DNA of 5,488 nt from Candidatus Latescibacterota bacterium (GTDB taxonomy: Bacteria > Krumholzibacteriota > Krumholzibacteriia > Krumholzibacteriales > WJIX01). Numbering within the stretch: position 1 is the first letter of the stretch; every line of letters begins with the position of its first letter. The translations under genes were made by a program, and so were the position numbers. Where the stretch lies: NCBI GenBank assembly GCA_030643145.1, contig DAOWMJ010000145.1, positions 1 through 5,488 of the forward strand, in the 5' to 3' direction. Below are positions 1-5,488 of the stretch, in pieces. The notes under the pieces are model-generated. The model did not search any database. It had not been told where the DNA came from and was given only the letters and a program-made list of their open reading frames with translations.

Positions 1-36
1 ATATAATATTAATGATTTATTATCGATAAAAATGTC
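1..36. other. AT-rich sequence downstream of coaX
   Basis: These 36 bases follow the coaX stop. They are very AT-rich and contain only weak AT-only inverted repeats. No GC-rich stem with a T-run is present, so the operon's end, or the next gene, lies beyond the left edge. Confidence 0.4.
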
Positions 37-774
37 TTACTTGCAGGTTTTATAGAGTCTGAATATCCCTTTAAAAACAAGATCGGGATCAATTTTGAAA
101 GAGTAATCTAATTGAGAGGATATATCCCGCGCTCCTCCCCCGGTAAGAATAATTTGAGCTCCGGGCGAAAGAGTTTCAAGCGACTTTTTTATCAACATTT
201 CTACGGCCCCCAGCATCCCCCAGAATGTGCCGCTTGCTATCGCTTCATTCGTACTTTTCCCCGGTATCACCTCAGGGCCGTATATTTTTTTTAGATCCGG
301 AAGAACCGCGGTTTCTCTGTGAAGTGAATTGAGAATTGTTTCAGGTCCAGGGAAGATTGTTCCCCCTTTATACCCATTCAGATCTAGCACATCAACAGTA
401 ATCGCCGTGCCAATATCAACAATTACAGCTTCTTTAATATCGATTGCTATAGCTCCACAGGCCGCGCACAATCTATCCGCCCCAACCTTCCCGGGATGAG
501 ACACTAAAATTGGAAAGGGGAATTTAACACCGGAATCTACACATAAAACCCTTTCATATCTTTCATCTTTAATTTTATCCAGAAATAAGGTTGTCCATTC
601 AGGAACTACGCTGCAAAGAGCAATCCCCGCGGGAGAAGATTCCATCAGCAGATCCGAAACAGATTCAGCTCCGGCATCAAATTCACATTTCCATCTCTTT
701 TCAATTTTCCCATTCTCAAAAAGAGCAAATTTTAAACCGCTGTTTCCTATATCGAGAGTCAAAACGGAATTCAT
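37..774 (-). CDS. coaX: Type III pantothenate kinase
   Basis: CoaX phosphorylates pantothenate with ATP, the first committed step of coenzyme A synthesis. The type III enzyme belongs to the ASKHA (actin/sugar kinase/Hsp70) fold, typically needs a monovalent cation such as K+ or NH4+, and is not feedback-inhibited by CoA. The 245-residue product has the expected length and motifs: the phosphate-1 loop DIGNSGLKFALF at 8-19; SVVP at 55-58; HPGKVGADR at 93-101, with the presumed catalytic Asp at 100; the phosphate-2 loop DIGTAITVD at 120-128; GGTIFPG at 137-143; LHRETAVLPD at 151-160; and TGGGA at 211-215 in the adenosine region. The family usually has a Tyr before the xNP motif and an Asn shortly after GADR; here the corresponding positions are Val91 and Ala. 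The ATG overlaps the birA stop, and a good ribosome-binding site lies 7 bases upstream. In Neisseria BirA and CoaX are fused into one protein, so this adjacency has precedent. The gene ends with TAA near the left edge. Confidence 0.96.
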   Translation of the reverse strand: MNSVLTLDIGNSGLKFALFENGKIEKRWKCEFDAGAESVSDLLMESSPAGIALCSVVPEWTTLFLDKIKDERYERVLCVDSGVKFPFPILVSHPGKVGADRLCAACGAIAIDIKEAVIVDIGTAITVDVLDLNGYKGGTIFPGPETILNSLHRETAVLPDLKKIYGPEVIPGKSTNEAIASGTFWGMLGAVEMLIKKSLETLSPGAQIILTGGGARDISSQLDYSFKIDPDLVFKGIFRLYKTCK

Positions 775-1547
775 TCGTTCTTCCTTCGCAAACTAAGATC
801 GCCGGAACTGAAAACAGTAACCTTTCCCCCGCAGCGGAGCAAAAGATAACTATCTTCCGTAATCCCTACAAGTTTCCCTGTTTTGTGCATTTCTCCATTT
901 GTAATAATCACATCGGTGTTAATATATAAAAGCCTTTCCTCCGCGTCTTCTTTGAAGACCCGAAAACCTTCCCTTTCCCAACGAATATAATTCCTCTCAA
1001 AGGCTTCTATTATTCTGCACAGGATAACACCCCTATCAAACTGATTTCCCTTTGCTATTCTTAAGGAAGACGCTATCGGTAAAAGATCATCCGGAAAATC
1101 CTCCTTTATCTGATTTATATTTAAACCCGCTCCGACAACAATGGATTCATTCTTTCCTTCAGCAAGTATGCCTCCTATTTTTCTGCCTTTGTAGTAAATA
1201 TCGTTCGGCCATTTCATCATTGTCCCATCGCAGAAATCATCCAGGGTCTCAATAATTGAATATGCCAGGAGCGACGTAAGCCCCGTCGGTAATTTTTTCG
1301 GGTTGAGAATTATTGAAAAGAGAAGGCTTCCCGATCGACTTGAGAACCATTTTCTTTCTATTCTACCCCTCCCCTTGATCTGCTCTACGACGGTAACAAC
1401 CGTCCCCTCTGGAAAACCCGACTCCGCAAGCTGTGTGCCGATTGTATTTGTTGAATCGACAGAATCAAATAAAAGAATAATATTCCCGAATCTTTCAGTC
1501 CTAATATTTCTTTTTAATCTTGCCGGATGAAGTTCATTTAATATCAA
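771..1547 (-). CDS. birA: Biotin--[acetyl-CoA-carboxylase] ligase, group I (no DNA-binding domain)
   Basis: Biotin protein ligase makes biotinyl-5'-AMP from biotin and ATP and transfers biotin to a lysine of carrier proteins, chiefly the BCCP subunit of acetyl-CoA carboxylase. The 258-residue product begins directly with the catalytic domain: FDSVDSTN at 27-34 for biotin binding, the adenylate-binding loop GRGRIERKW at 59-67, SGSLLFS at 72-78, KWPNDIYYKGRKIGGILAE at 112-130 and VGAGLNIN at 138-145. A small C-terminal SH3-like domain covers about 210-258. There is no N-terminal helix-turn-helix, so it should be a plain ligase and not a biotin operon repressor like E. coli BirA. The loop usually reads GRGRxGRxW; here Glu replaces the second conserved Gly (residue 63), although the rest of the fold looks intact. 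The start is TTG with an AAGGAG site 11 bases upstream. The TGA stop overlaps the coaX ATG (ATGA). Confidence 0.95.
   Translation of the reverse strand: MILNELHPARLKRNIRTERFGNIILLFDSVDSTNTIGTQLAESGFPEGTVVTVVEQIKGRGRIERKWFSSRSGSLLFSIILNPKKLPTGLTSLLAYSIIETLDDFCDGTMMKWPNDIYYKGRKIGGILAEGKNESIVVGAGLNINQIKEDFPDDLLPIASSLRIAKGNQFDRGVILCRIIEAFERNYIRWEREGFRVFKEDAEERLLYINTDVIITNGEMHKTGKLVGITEDSYLLLRCGGKVTVFSSGDLSLRRKNE
782..786 (-). promoter_or_regulatory. Ribosome-binding site for coaX, inside birA
   Basis: AAGGA on the minus strand lies 7 bases before the coaX ATG at 774-772, within the last codons of birA. It supports this start and coupled translation of birA and coaX. Confidence 0.65.
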
Positions 1548-1558
1548 AAGAAATACAA

Positions 1559-1564
1559 CTCCTT
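1559..1564 (-). promoter_or_regulatory. Ribosome-binding site for birA
   Basis: AAGGAG on the minus strand sits in the 24-base nadC-birA gap, 11 bases before the TTG at 1547-1545. The spacing is slightly long, but no other in-frame start fits: the first internal Met is near residue 110, past the catalytic loop. Confidence 0.55.
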
Positions 1565-1571
1565 TTATACA

Positions 1572-2420
1572 CTAAACTCCCATTCCCCGGATAATCAGAC
1601 TGAGATCAAGGGCCGGGGCCGAGGATGTTATAGAACCGACCGATATATAATCAACTCCAGCTATCAGGTAATCATTAATTGTTTGTAGTGTAATTCCGCC
1701 GGATACCTCGACTTCAGGTCTTTCTTCCCCGCATTTCTTAATTTCACTCACCGCCCTCTCAACCATACCAGGCGTAAAATTATCAAGCATTATCCGGACT
1801 GGCGGAGTCTTAAGCAATAGAACCAAGTCTTCCATTGAACTAATCTCAATTTCTGCTTTTCTCAACCATTTATCACCCAATAGCTCCAGTACATTCACCA
1901 TCCCCCCAGCCATTGAAATATGGTTTTCCTTGACAAGGATCAACTCGCCCAGATTGGCTCTGTGATTTTCTCCCTTACCATCCAGAACAGCTTTCTTCTC
2001 AAGAAACCTCAGTCCCGGCGTTGTCTTTCTCGTATCCAGTATAGTGATGCCGATACCCTTCGCCTTTTCCGTGAAAGAGGCCGTTAAAGTTGCCACGCCT
2101 GAAAGATGCCCGAGAAAATTAAGCGCTATTCTCTCAGCGCTAAGGATTGAAGAAACTCTTCCCTCGACAACCGCCGCAATATCACCCCGCCTCACATACT
2201 CCCCATCTTCCCTTTCGGCACTATAAGTAACGGAACCATCCATAAACAAGAAAACTTCCTTCGCGCATTCCTGCCCGGATATTACACCTTTCCCCTTAGC
2301 AATTATTTTTGCTGAACCTTTAATATTCCGATCAACAACAAGCTTCGTGGTGATATCATCATCCGCGCTATCTTCGGCGAAAGCGATCTTTATCAACTCA
2401 GTGAGGATCCCCTTCTTCAA
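1572..2420 (-). CDS. nadC: Nicotinate-nucleotide pyrophosphorylase (carboxylating), quinolinate phosphoribosyltransferase
   Basis: NadC converts quinolinate and PRPP to nicotinate mononucleotide, CO2 and pyrophosphate, the entry of de novo NAD synthesis into the pyridine nucleotide pool. From the TTG at 2420 it has 282 residues, normal for the family (about 270-300). Signatures: EDSADDDITT at 16-25; the N-terminal barrel with KGVISGQECA at 44-53; SAERIALNFLGHLSGVATLT at 94-113; DTRKTTPGLR at 129-138; NHR at 152-154; LVKENHI at 162-168; EIEI at 190-193; IMLDNF at 210-215; EVSGGIT at 238-244; and ISVGSITSSAPALDLSL at 259-275, which closes the phosphate-binding side of the barrel. The normally GGG-type loop before NHR reads DGKGE here. 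A TTG at 2438 would give 288 residues but lacks a ribosome-binding site. The start overlaps uvrB by about 23 bases, and birA follows after 24 bases. The quinolinate-making genes nadA and nadB are not in the window. Confidence 0.96.
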   Translation of the reverse strand: MKKGILTELIKIAFAEDSADDDITTKLVVDRNIKGSAKIIAKGKGVISGQECAKEVFLFMDGSVTYSAEREDGEYVRRGDIAAVVEGRVSSILSAERIALNFLGHLSGVATLTASFTEKAKGIGITILDTRKTTPGLRFLEKKAVLDGKGENHRANLGELILVKENHISMAGGMVNVLELLGDKWLRKAEIEISSMEDLVLLLKTPPVRIMLDNFTPGMVERAVSEIKKCGEERPEVEVSGGITLQTINDYLIAGVDYISVGSITSSAPALDLSLIIRGMGV

Positions 2421-4422
2421 TTTGTCTTCTCCCCTCAAGATTCATGCGAATCTCTTCAATCCTGTCTCTAATACTCGCCGCTCTTTCAAAATTTAAAGCC
2501 TCTGCTTCTTTTTCCATTTCCTCTTCAAGCTTTCCGAGAATGGTAGGATCATCTCCACTACCTGGAAGATAAACTCCCTCTTCTCTTTTGATATACTTGA
2601 CCTCTTTTTTCCGGTTGTCCGCTATTGAAGTTGAAATCATAACATCATCAACAGATTTTACAATCGATTTTGGAATTATTCCACGTTTCCTGTTATATTC
2701 AATTTGTTTCTCCCTCCGCTTCTCGGTTTCTTCTACAGCTGCTTTAATTGAATTAGTAATCCTGTCCGCGTAGAATATAACCTTTCCTCTAACATGCCGA
2801 GCCGCTCTGCCCGCAGTCTGCACAAGGGATACCCTTGATCGCAAAAATCCCTCCTTGTCAGCATCCAGTATCGCGACAAGACTAACTTCGGGAAGATCAA
2901 GCCCCTCCCTGAGCAGATTTATACCGACAAGAACATCAAATTCACCAAACCGAAGGTCGCGCAATATGCCAACCCTGTCAAGCGCGCGTATATCGCTGTG
3001 AAGATAGCGTACCCTTACTTCAAGTCTCTGAAGATATGATGTCAGCTCCTCAGACATATTCTTTGTCAGAGTTGTAACAAGAACCCTTTCGTTATTTCTT
3101 GCCCTCGCACGTACCTCATTAAGCAAGTCATCAACCTGTCCCTTTACCGGCCTTATTTCAATCTCGGGATCGATTAACCCTGTTGGTCTTAAAACCTGCT
3201 CGGTAATTTCACCCCCGCTTTTCTCTATCTCGTAATCGGCCGGAGTGGCTGAAACAAAAATAAATCGATCTATTATATTCTCAAACTCATCATATTTCAG
3301 AGGTCGGTTATCCAGAGCGGACGGAAGGCGAAACCCATGCTCCACCAGTGTCATCTTCCGACTCCGGTCCCCATGGTACATCGCCCTTACCTGAGGTAAT
3401 GTTACATGCGATTCATCGATAACAACCAGAAAATCATCGCCGAAATAATCAATCAGTGTCGCGGGCCTTTCCCCCTCTTTTCTCCCTGAGAAATAACGGG
3501 AATAATTTTCTATTCCAGTACAGTACCCAACCTCCTTCATCATTTCAATATCATAACGAGTACGCGACTCGAGCCGTTTCGCCTCAAAGTTTTTACCCTC
3601 CTTCTTCATTTCCCCGCATCTGTTTTTAAGTTCTTCTTCTATCCCGGCAATCGCCCTATCCAGTTTTCCTTTAGCTACAACAAAATGAGATGAGGGAAAA
3701 ATATTTACTTCTTCCGCGCGTCTGATAATTTCCCCCGAGTCAGGATTAAAGATAGAAATCCTTTCAATATCGTCATCAAAAAACTCTATTCTAATTGCTT
3801 CTTCCATAAAAGTGGGGCGCAATTCAAGGGTGTCGCCCCTTACTCTGAAAGTGGCGCGATCAAAATCAATATCATCTCTCCTGTACCATAGATTAACCAG
3901 ATTTCTGACTATTTTGTCACGCCCCGCACGCTCTCCTTCTTTCATGCTGAAAGAAAGTTGATGAAACTGTTCAGGTGAACCAAGACCGTAAATACAGGAA
4001 ACACTAGCAACTACTACTACATCCTTCCTTGTCATAAGAGACCCTGTAGCCTTGAGCCTCAACCTGTCTATACTTTCATTAATTGATACATCTTTTTCGA
4101 TATATGTACTGGTCGCGGGAATAAATGCTTCAGGCTGATAATAATCATAATAACTGATAAAATATTCTACTGCATTGTTAGGAAAGAAATTTTTCAGTTC
4201 ACCATAAAGTTGGGCGGCTAATGTTTTATTATGCGAAATTATCAATACCGGCATATTGGATCGGGCAATCACATTAGCTATAGTAAAGGTTTTTCCCGAG
4301 CCGGTAACCCCCAGAAGTGTCTGAAACTTCTTTTTCGCCTTCAACCCGCTAAGGAGAGATGCAATTGCCTCGGGTTGGTCTCCTGTCGGTTTGTATGCTG
4401 AAATGAGCTCAAAAATAGACAT
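2398..4422 (-). CDS. uvrB: UvrABC excision nuclease subunit B
   Basis: UvrB is the ATP-driven damage-verification subunit of bacterial nucleotide excision repair. It is loaded on damaged DNA by UvrA, recruits UvrC for incision, and acts in the cytoplasm. The 674-residue product matches the usual length (E. coli 673). Landmarks in order: YKPTGDQPEAI at the start; Walker A GVTGSGKT at 38-45; the damage-probing beta-hairpin from SYYDYYQPEAF at 90-100 to TYIEKD at 106-111; GYCTGIENYSRY at 299-310; Walker B DESH at 336-339; SATPADYE at 391-398; GINLLREGLDLPEVSL at 500-515; motif VI QTAGRAAR at 535-542; and a C-terminal UVR domain at about 630-664 that contacts UvrC. The ATG at 4422 is preferred because the protein then begins MSIFELISAYKP like other UvrBs; an in-frame TTG at 4485 would add 21 unlike residues and overlap rodZ. 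No clear ribosome-binding site precedes this ATG. The gene follows rodZ by 28 bases and its end overlaps nadC. Confidence 0.98.
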   Translation of the reverse strand: MSIFELISAYKPTGDQPEAIASLLSGLKAKKKFQTLLGVTGSGKTFTIANVIARSNMPVLIISHNKTLAAQLYGELKNFFPNNAVEYFISYYDYYQPEAFIPATSTYIEKDVSINESIDRLRLKATGSLMTRKDVVVVASVSCIYGLGSPEQFHQLSFSMKEGERAGRDKIVRNLVNLWYRRDDIDFDRATFRVRGDTLELRPTFMEEAIRIEFFDDDIERISIFNPDSGEIIRRAEEVNIFPSSHFVVAKGKLDRAIAGIEEELKNRCGEMKKEGKNFEAKRLESRTRYDIEMMKEVGYCTGIENYSRYFSGRKEGERPATLIDYFGDDFLVVIDESHVTLPQVRAMYHGDRSRKMTLVEHGFRLPSALDNRPLKYDEFENIIDRFIFVSATPADYEIEKSGGEITEQVLRPTGLIDPEIEIRPVKGQVDDLLNEVRARARNNERVLVTTLTKNMSEELTSYLQRLEVRVRYLHSDIRALDRVGILRDLRFGEFDVLVGINLLREGLDLPEVSLVAILDADKEGFLRSRVSLVQTAGRAARHVRGKVIFYADRITNSIKAAVEETEKRREKQIEYNRKRGIIPKSIVKSVDDVMISTSIADNRKKEVKYIKREEGVYLPGSGDDPTILGKLEEEMEKEAEALNFERAASIRDRIEEIRMNLEGRRQIEEGDPH
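2429..2435 (-). promoter_or_regulatory. Ribosome-binding site for nadC, inside uvrB
   Basis: AGGGGAG on the minus strand lies 8 bases before the TTG at 2420-2418. It is embedded in the uvrB codons for the Glu-Gly-Arg stretch near the C-terminus. Its spacing favours the TTG at 2420 over the in-frame TTG codons at 2438 (no site upstream) and 2396. Confidence 0.65.
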
Positions 4423-4450
4423 GCCGGTTTCAAGAAGAAGGTTAAAAATG

Positions 4451-5365
4451 TCAATTATTTGCCAGAGAAATACTATCTCTGCCAAAATATATGTTCTTTA
4501 CTACTTCATTTCTCTCCCCGAGAGAGGGAATATTCTCTCCTTTGAATTCTATTCTAAACCCTCCGGCATTACCAATTGTCTTGAATATGAAGGCATCTGC
4601 GGCTGTTAGTGTTTTTACCACACCTGGAAGCAGTATAAAATCATAATAGGTTGTATCGGGGTTCCCATTCATTAATGAGATCGTGATTAGATCGAACCAT
4701 GTAGTGTCTGAAGAATTCGCAATTATTTTGAGCTTAAGGGGTTCAAAATCCTTTTTCTCAACCGTTTCAGTATAGGGCGATTTCTTCACTTTTGTGGTCT
4801 TGATACTATCCTCATAGGAAGGGAGAACGGAAAGATCCCGGGTTTCAATATTTTCTTTACTCATAAATTCTTCCACATCGGGAATCGCGTCCGGGGGTAC
4901 CGCTTCTGGATCTTTTTCACTTCGCAGAGCTAATACAACAATAATAATTACAACTATAATTCCAACCACGAACAGAATAAGATTTTTGGGAATATTAACG
5001 GAAGATTTTTTCTCTTCGATTACCTTTTCTTTTATCTCCCAGAAATCACCTTTGCTTTTATGAGTTTGGCCTGTTTGAACCTCATATTTTTCGAGAATAT
5101 GCTCGACATCCAGCCCAAGTTCACCCGCAAAATTACGAAGAAACCCTCTGACATAAACCCTTGCAGGCAGCATATCAAAATTGTCGGTTTCAAGATATTT
5201 CAAGGCTTCTTCGGGTATCCTTGTCACTTCACTTATCCGCTCCCTTGTAACCCCGGACTTCATTCTTGCCGAAAAGAGTATTTCACCAACCGTCTCTTCA
5301 CCACTCAGATCTCCCTGTTTATCCTCCTTACCCTTTTCCCCTTTGGCTCCTTTGTTTTCTTTCAC
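4451..5365 (-). CDS. rodZ: RodZ-like membrane-anchored helix-turn-helix protein
   Basis: The protein has 304 residues in the RodZ order. Residues 1-25 are a charged Lys/Glu/Gly-rich extension. Residues about 26-95 form a cytoplasmic helix-turn-helix domain of the RodZ type (HTH_25), with the family signatures GEILFSARMKSGVT, IPEEALKYLE, LPARVYVRGFLRNFA and LGLD. Residues about 129-147 are one hydrophobic membrane segment, followed by a charged linker to about 208. Residues about 209-295 resemble the RodZ C-terminal domain (DUF4115), with a TTWFDL start, an LLPG turn and a GNAGGFRIEFKG stretch. RodZ-family proteins link cytoplasmic MreB filaments to the envelope and help maintain cell shape, with the N-terminus in the cytoplasm and the C-terminus outside the membrane. 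The GTG start has a good ribosome-binding site and overlaps the valS stop. No mreB or other cell-shape gene is visible nearby, so the shape role is inferred from the domains; a DNA- or RNA-related role of the HTH domain is possible. The C-terminal domain match is weaker than the HTH match. Confidence 0.85.
   Translation of the reverse strand: MKENKGAKGEKGKEDKQGDLSGEETVGEILFSARMKSGVTRERISEVTRIPEEALKYLETDNFDMLPARVYVRGFLRNFAGELGLDVEHILEKYEVQTGQTHKSKGDFWEIKEKVIEEKKSSVNIPKNLILFVVGIIVVIIIVVLALRSEKDPEAVPPDAIPDVEEFMSKENIETRDLSVLPSYEDSIKTTKVKKSPYTETVEKKDFEPLKLKIIANSSDTTWFDLITISLMNGNPDTTYYDFILLPGVVKTLTAADAFIFKTIGNAGGFRIEFKGENIPSLGERNEVVKNIYFGRDSISLANN
4461..4483 (-). other. Small inverted repeat at the rodZ-uvrB junction
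   Basis: On the minus strand CAGAGA and TCTCTG form a perfect 6-bp stem around a 7-base loop (TAGTATT). A mismatch and one further G-C pair extend it. It lies in the last codons of the rodZ-like gene, about 40 bases before the uvrB ATG. No T-run follows directly, so it is not a standard intrinsic terminator. It may be chance, an RNA-processing site or a structure affecting uvrB translation. Confidence 0.3.
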
Positions 5366-5488
5366 TCCAAATCCTCCAGGATATTTTCCATACGTTTCCC
5401 GCGGTCCGCCATGGCAGACATTCTTTCTCTTTCTCTTTTAACAACTTCTTCGGGAGCTTTACTCAAAAATTGTTCATTATTCAGCCTA
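5362..5488 (-). CDS. valS: Valyl-tRNA synthetase, C-terminal fragment (cut by window edge)
   Basis: This is the last 41 codons of a gene entering from the right edge; its 5' part lies outside the window. Reading from 5487 in frame to the TGA at 5364-5362 gives a tail containing LNNEQFLSKAPEEVV followed by a run rich in Arg, Glu and Lys. LNxxFlxKAPxxVVxxER is the hallmark of the C-terminal coiled-coil arm of bacterial ValRS, which packs against tRNA(Val) during aminoacylation with valine in the cytoplasm. Few other proteins carry this sequence, so the identification is firm despite the short length. The tail after the motif is about 27 residues, a normal short end for ValRS. The stop codon overlaps the GTG start of the rodZ-like gene (GTGA), which suggests translational coupling within one operon. 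The catalytic HIGH and KMSKS motifs cannot be checked here. Confidence 0.93.
   Translation of the reverse strand, partial: RLNNEQFLSKAPEEVVKRERERMSAMADRGKRMENILEDLE
5373..5377 (-). promoter_or_regulatory. Ribosome-binding site for the rodZ-like gene
   Basis: A perfect GGAGG on the minus strand lies 7 bases before the GTG at 5365-5363, inside the last codons of valS. This decides the GTG start for the rodZ-like gene, which overlaps the valS stop by four bases. Confidence 0.75.

Noticed and set aside
1..36. Intrinsic terminator after coaX
   Set aside because: Only AT-only pairings are possible; there is no GC-rich stem followed by a T-run on the minus strand.
591..929. 112-codon open frame on the plus strand across the birA-coaX junction
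   Set aside because: It is antisense to two well-supported enzymes, its product resembles no family, and its composition follows from the opposite strand. Shorter plus-strand frames at 112-294, 1052-1255, 1303-1530, 2044-2226, 2588-2773, 4391-4609 and 5181-5441 are rejected for the same reason.
2421..2438. Longer nadC starting at TTG 2438
   Set aside because: No ribosome-binding site lies before it, while AGGGGAG is well placed for TTG 2420. The six extra residues are not family-like, but this start is not strictly excluded.
4423..4485. Extended uvrB start at a TTG (21 extra residues)
   Set aside because: The added residues are unlike UvrB N-termini, the extension overlaps the end of rodZ, and no ribosome-binding site precedes it.
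4483..4500. Possible LexA/SOS box before uvrB (GAAC half-site)
   Set aside because: Only the GAAC half matches a GAAC-N4-GTTC operator; the second half reads ATTT. One half-site in AT-rich DNA is expected by chance.
4423..4500. Promoter for uvrB (TTGACA near 4454-4449, TAGTAT near 4476)
   Set aside because: The TTGACA would put its -10 box on the uvrB start codon, and TAGTAT has no matching -35 at 16-18 bases. The tight spacing makes read-through from rodZ more likely.
5420..5440. Pyrimidine-rich CTTTCT repeat near the right edge
   Set aside because: It is the complement of valS codons for the alternating Arg-Glu run in the coiled-coil tail, not an independent repeat.

Overview
This 5.5 kb window is almost entirely coding, and every gene lies on the minus strand. 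In transcription order (right to left) they are: the 3' end of valS (valyl-tRNA synthetase), a rodZ-like membrane-anchored helix-turn-helix gene, uvrB (excision nuclease subunit B), nadC (quinolinate phosphoribosyltransferase), birA (biotin protein ligase without a DNA-binding domain) and coaX (type III pantothenate kinase). The valS fragment is 41 residues, cut by the right edge. No RNA gene, mobile element, CRISPR array or recognisable promoter was found.

The layout is very compact. valS and rodZ overlap by 4 bases (GTGA). rodZ and uvrB are 28 bases apart. uvrB and nadC overlap by about 23 bases. nadC and birA are 24 bases apart. birA and coaX overlap by 4 bases (ATGA). This spacing strongly suggests one transcript entering from the right. 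Three of the five complete genes appear to use non-ATG starts: rodZ GTG, nadC TTG and birA TTG. Only the first 36 bases of the window lie downstream of coaX; they are AT-rich and hold no convincing terminator.

The last three genes form a cofactor block. NadC feeds NAD synthesis, BirA attaches biotin to carboxylases such as acetyl-CoA carboxylase, and CoaX makes the first committed intermediate of coenzyme A. Upstream are translation (ValS), cell shape or envelope (RodZ-like) and DNA repair (UvrB) genes. These are housekeeping genes and the window looks like ordinary core chromosome. I do not see a previously undescribed system. The points worth a second look are substitutions in normally conserved catalytic motifs (BirA, NadC, CoaX), the absent ribosome-binding site and small hairpin before uvrB, and the RodZ-like protein's position away from typical cell-shape neighbours.

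The organism is a bacterium of moderate to low GC content. The QTAGRAAR motif in UvrB and the SATPADYE motif recall Bacteroidota and related FCB-type lineages more than Proteobacteria or Firmicutes, as far as I remember those families. An uncultured FCB-like phylum is my best guess, with low confidence.
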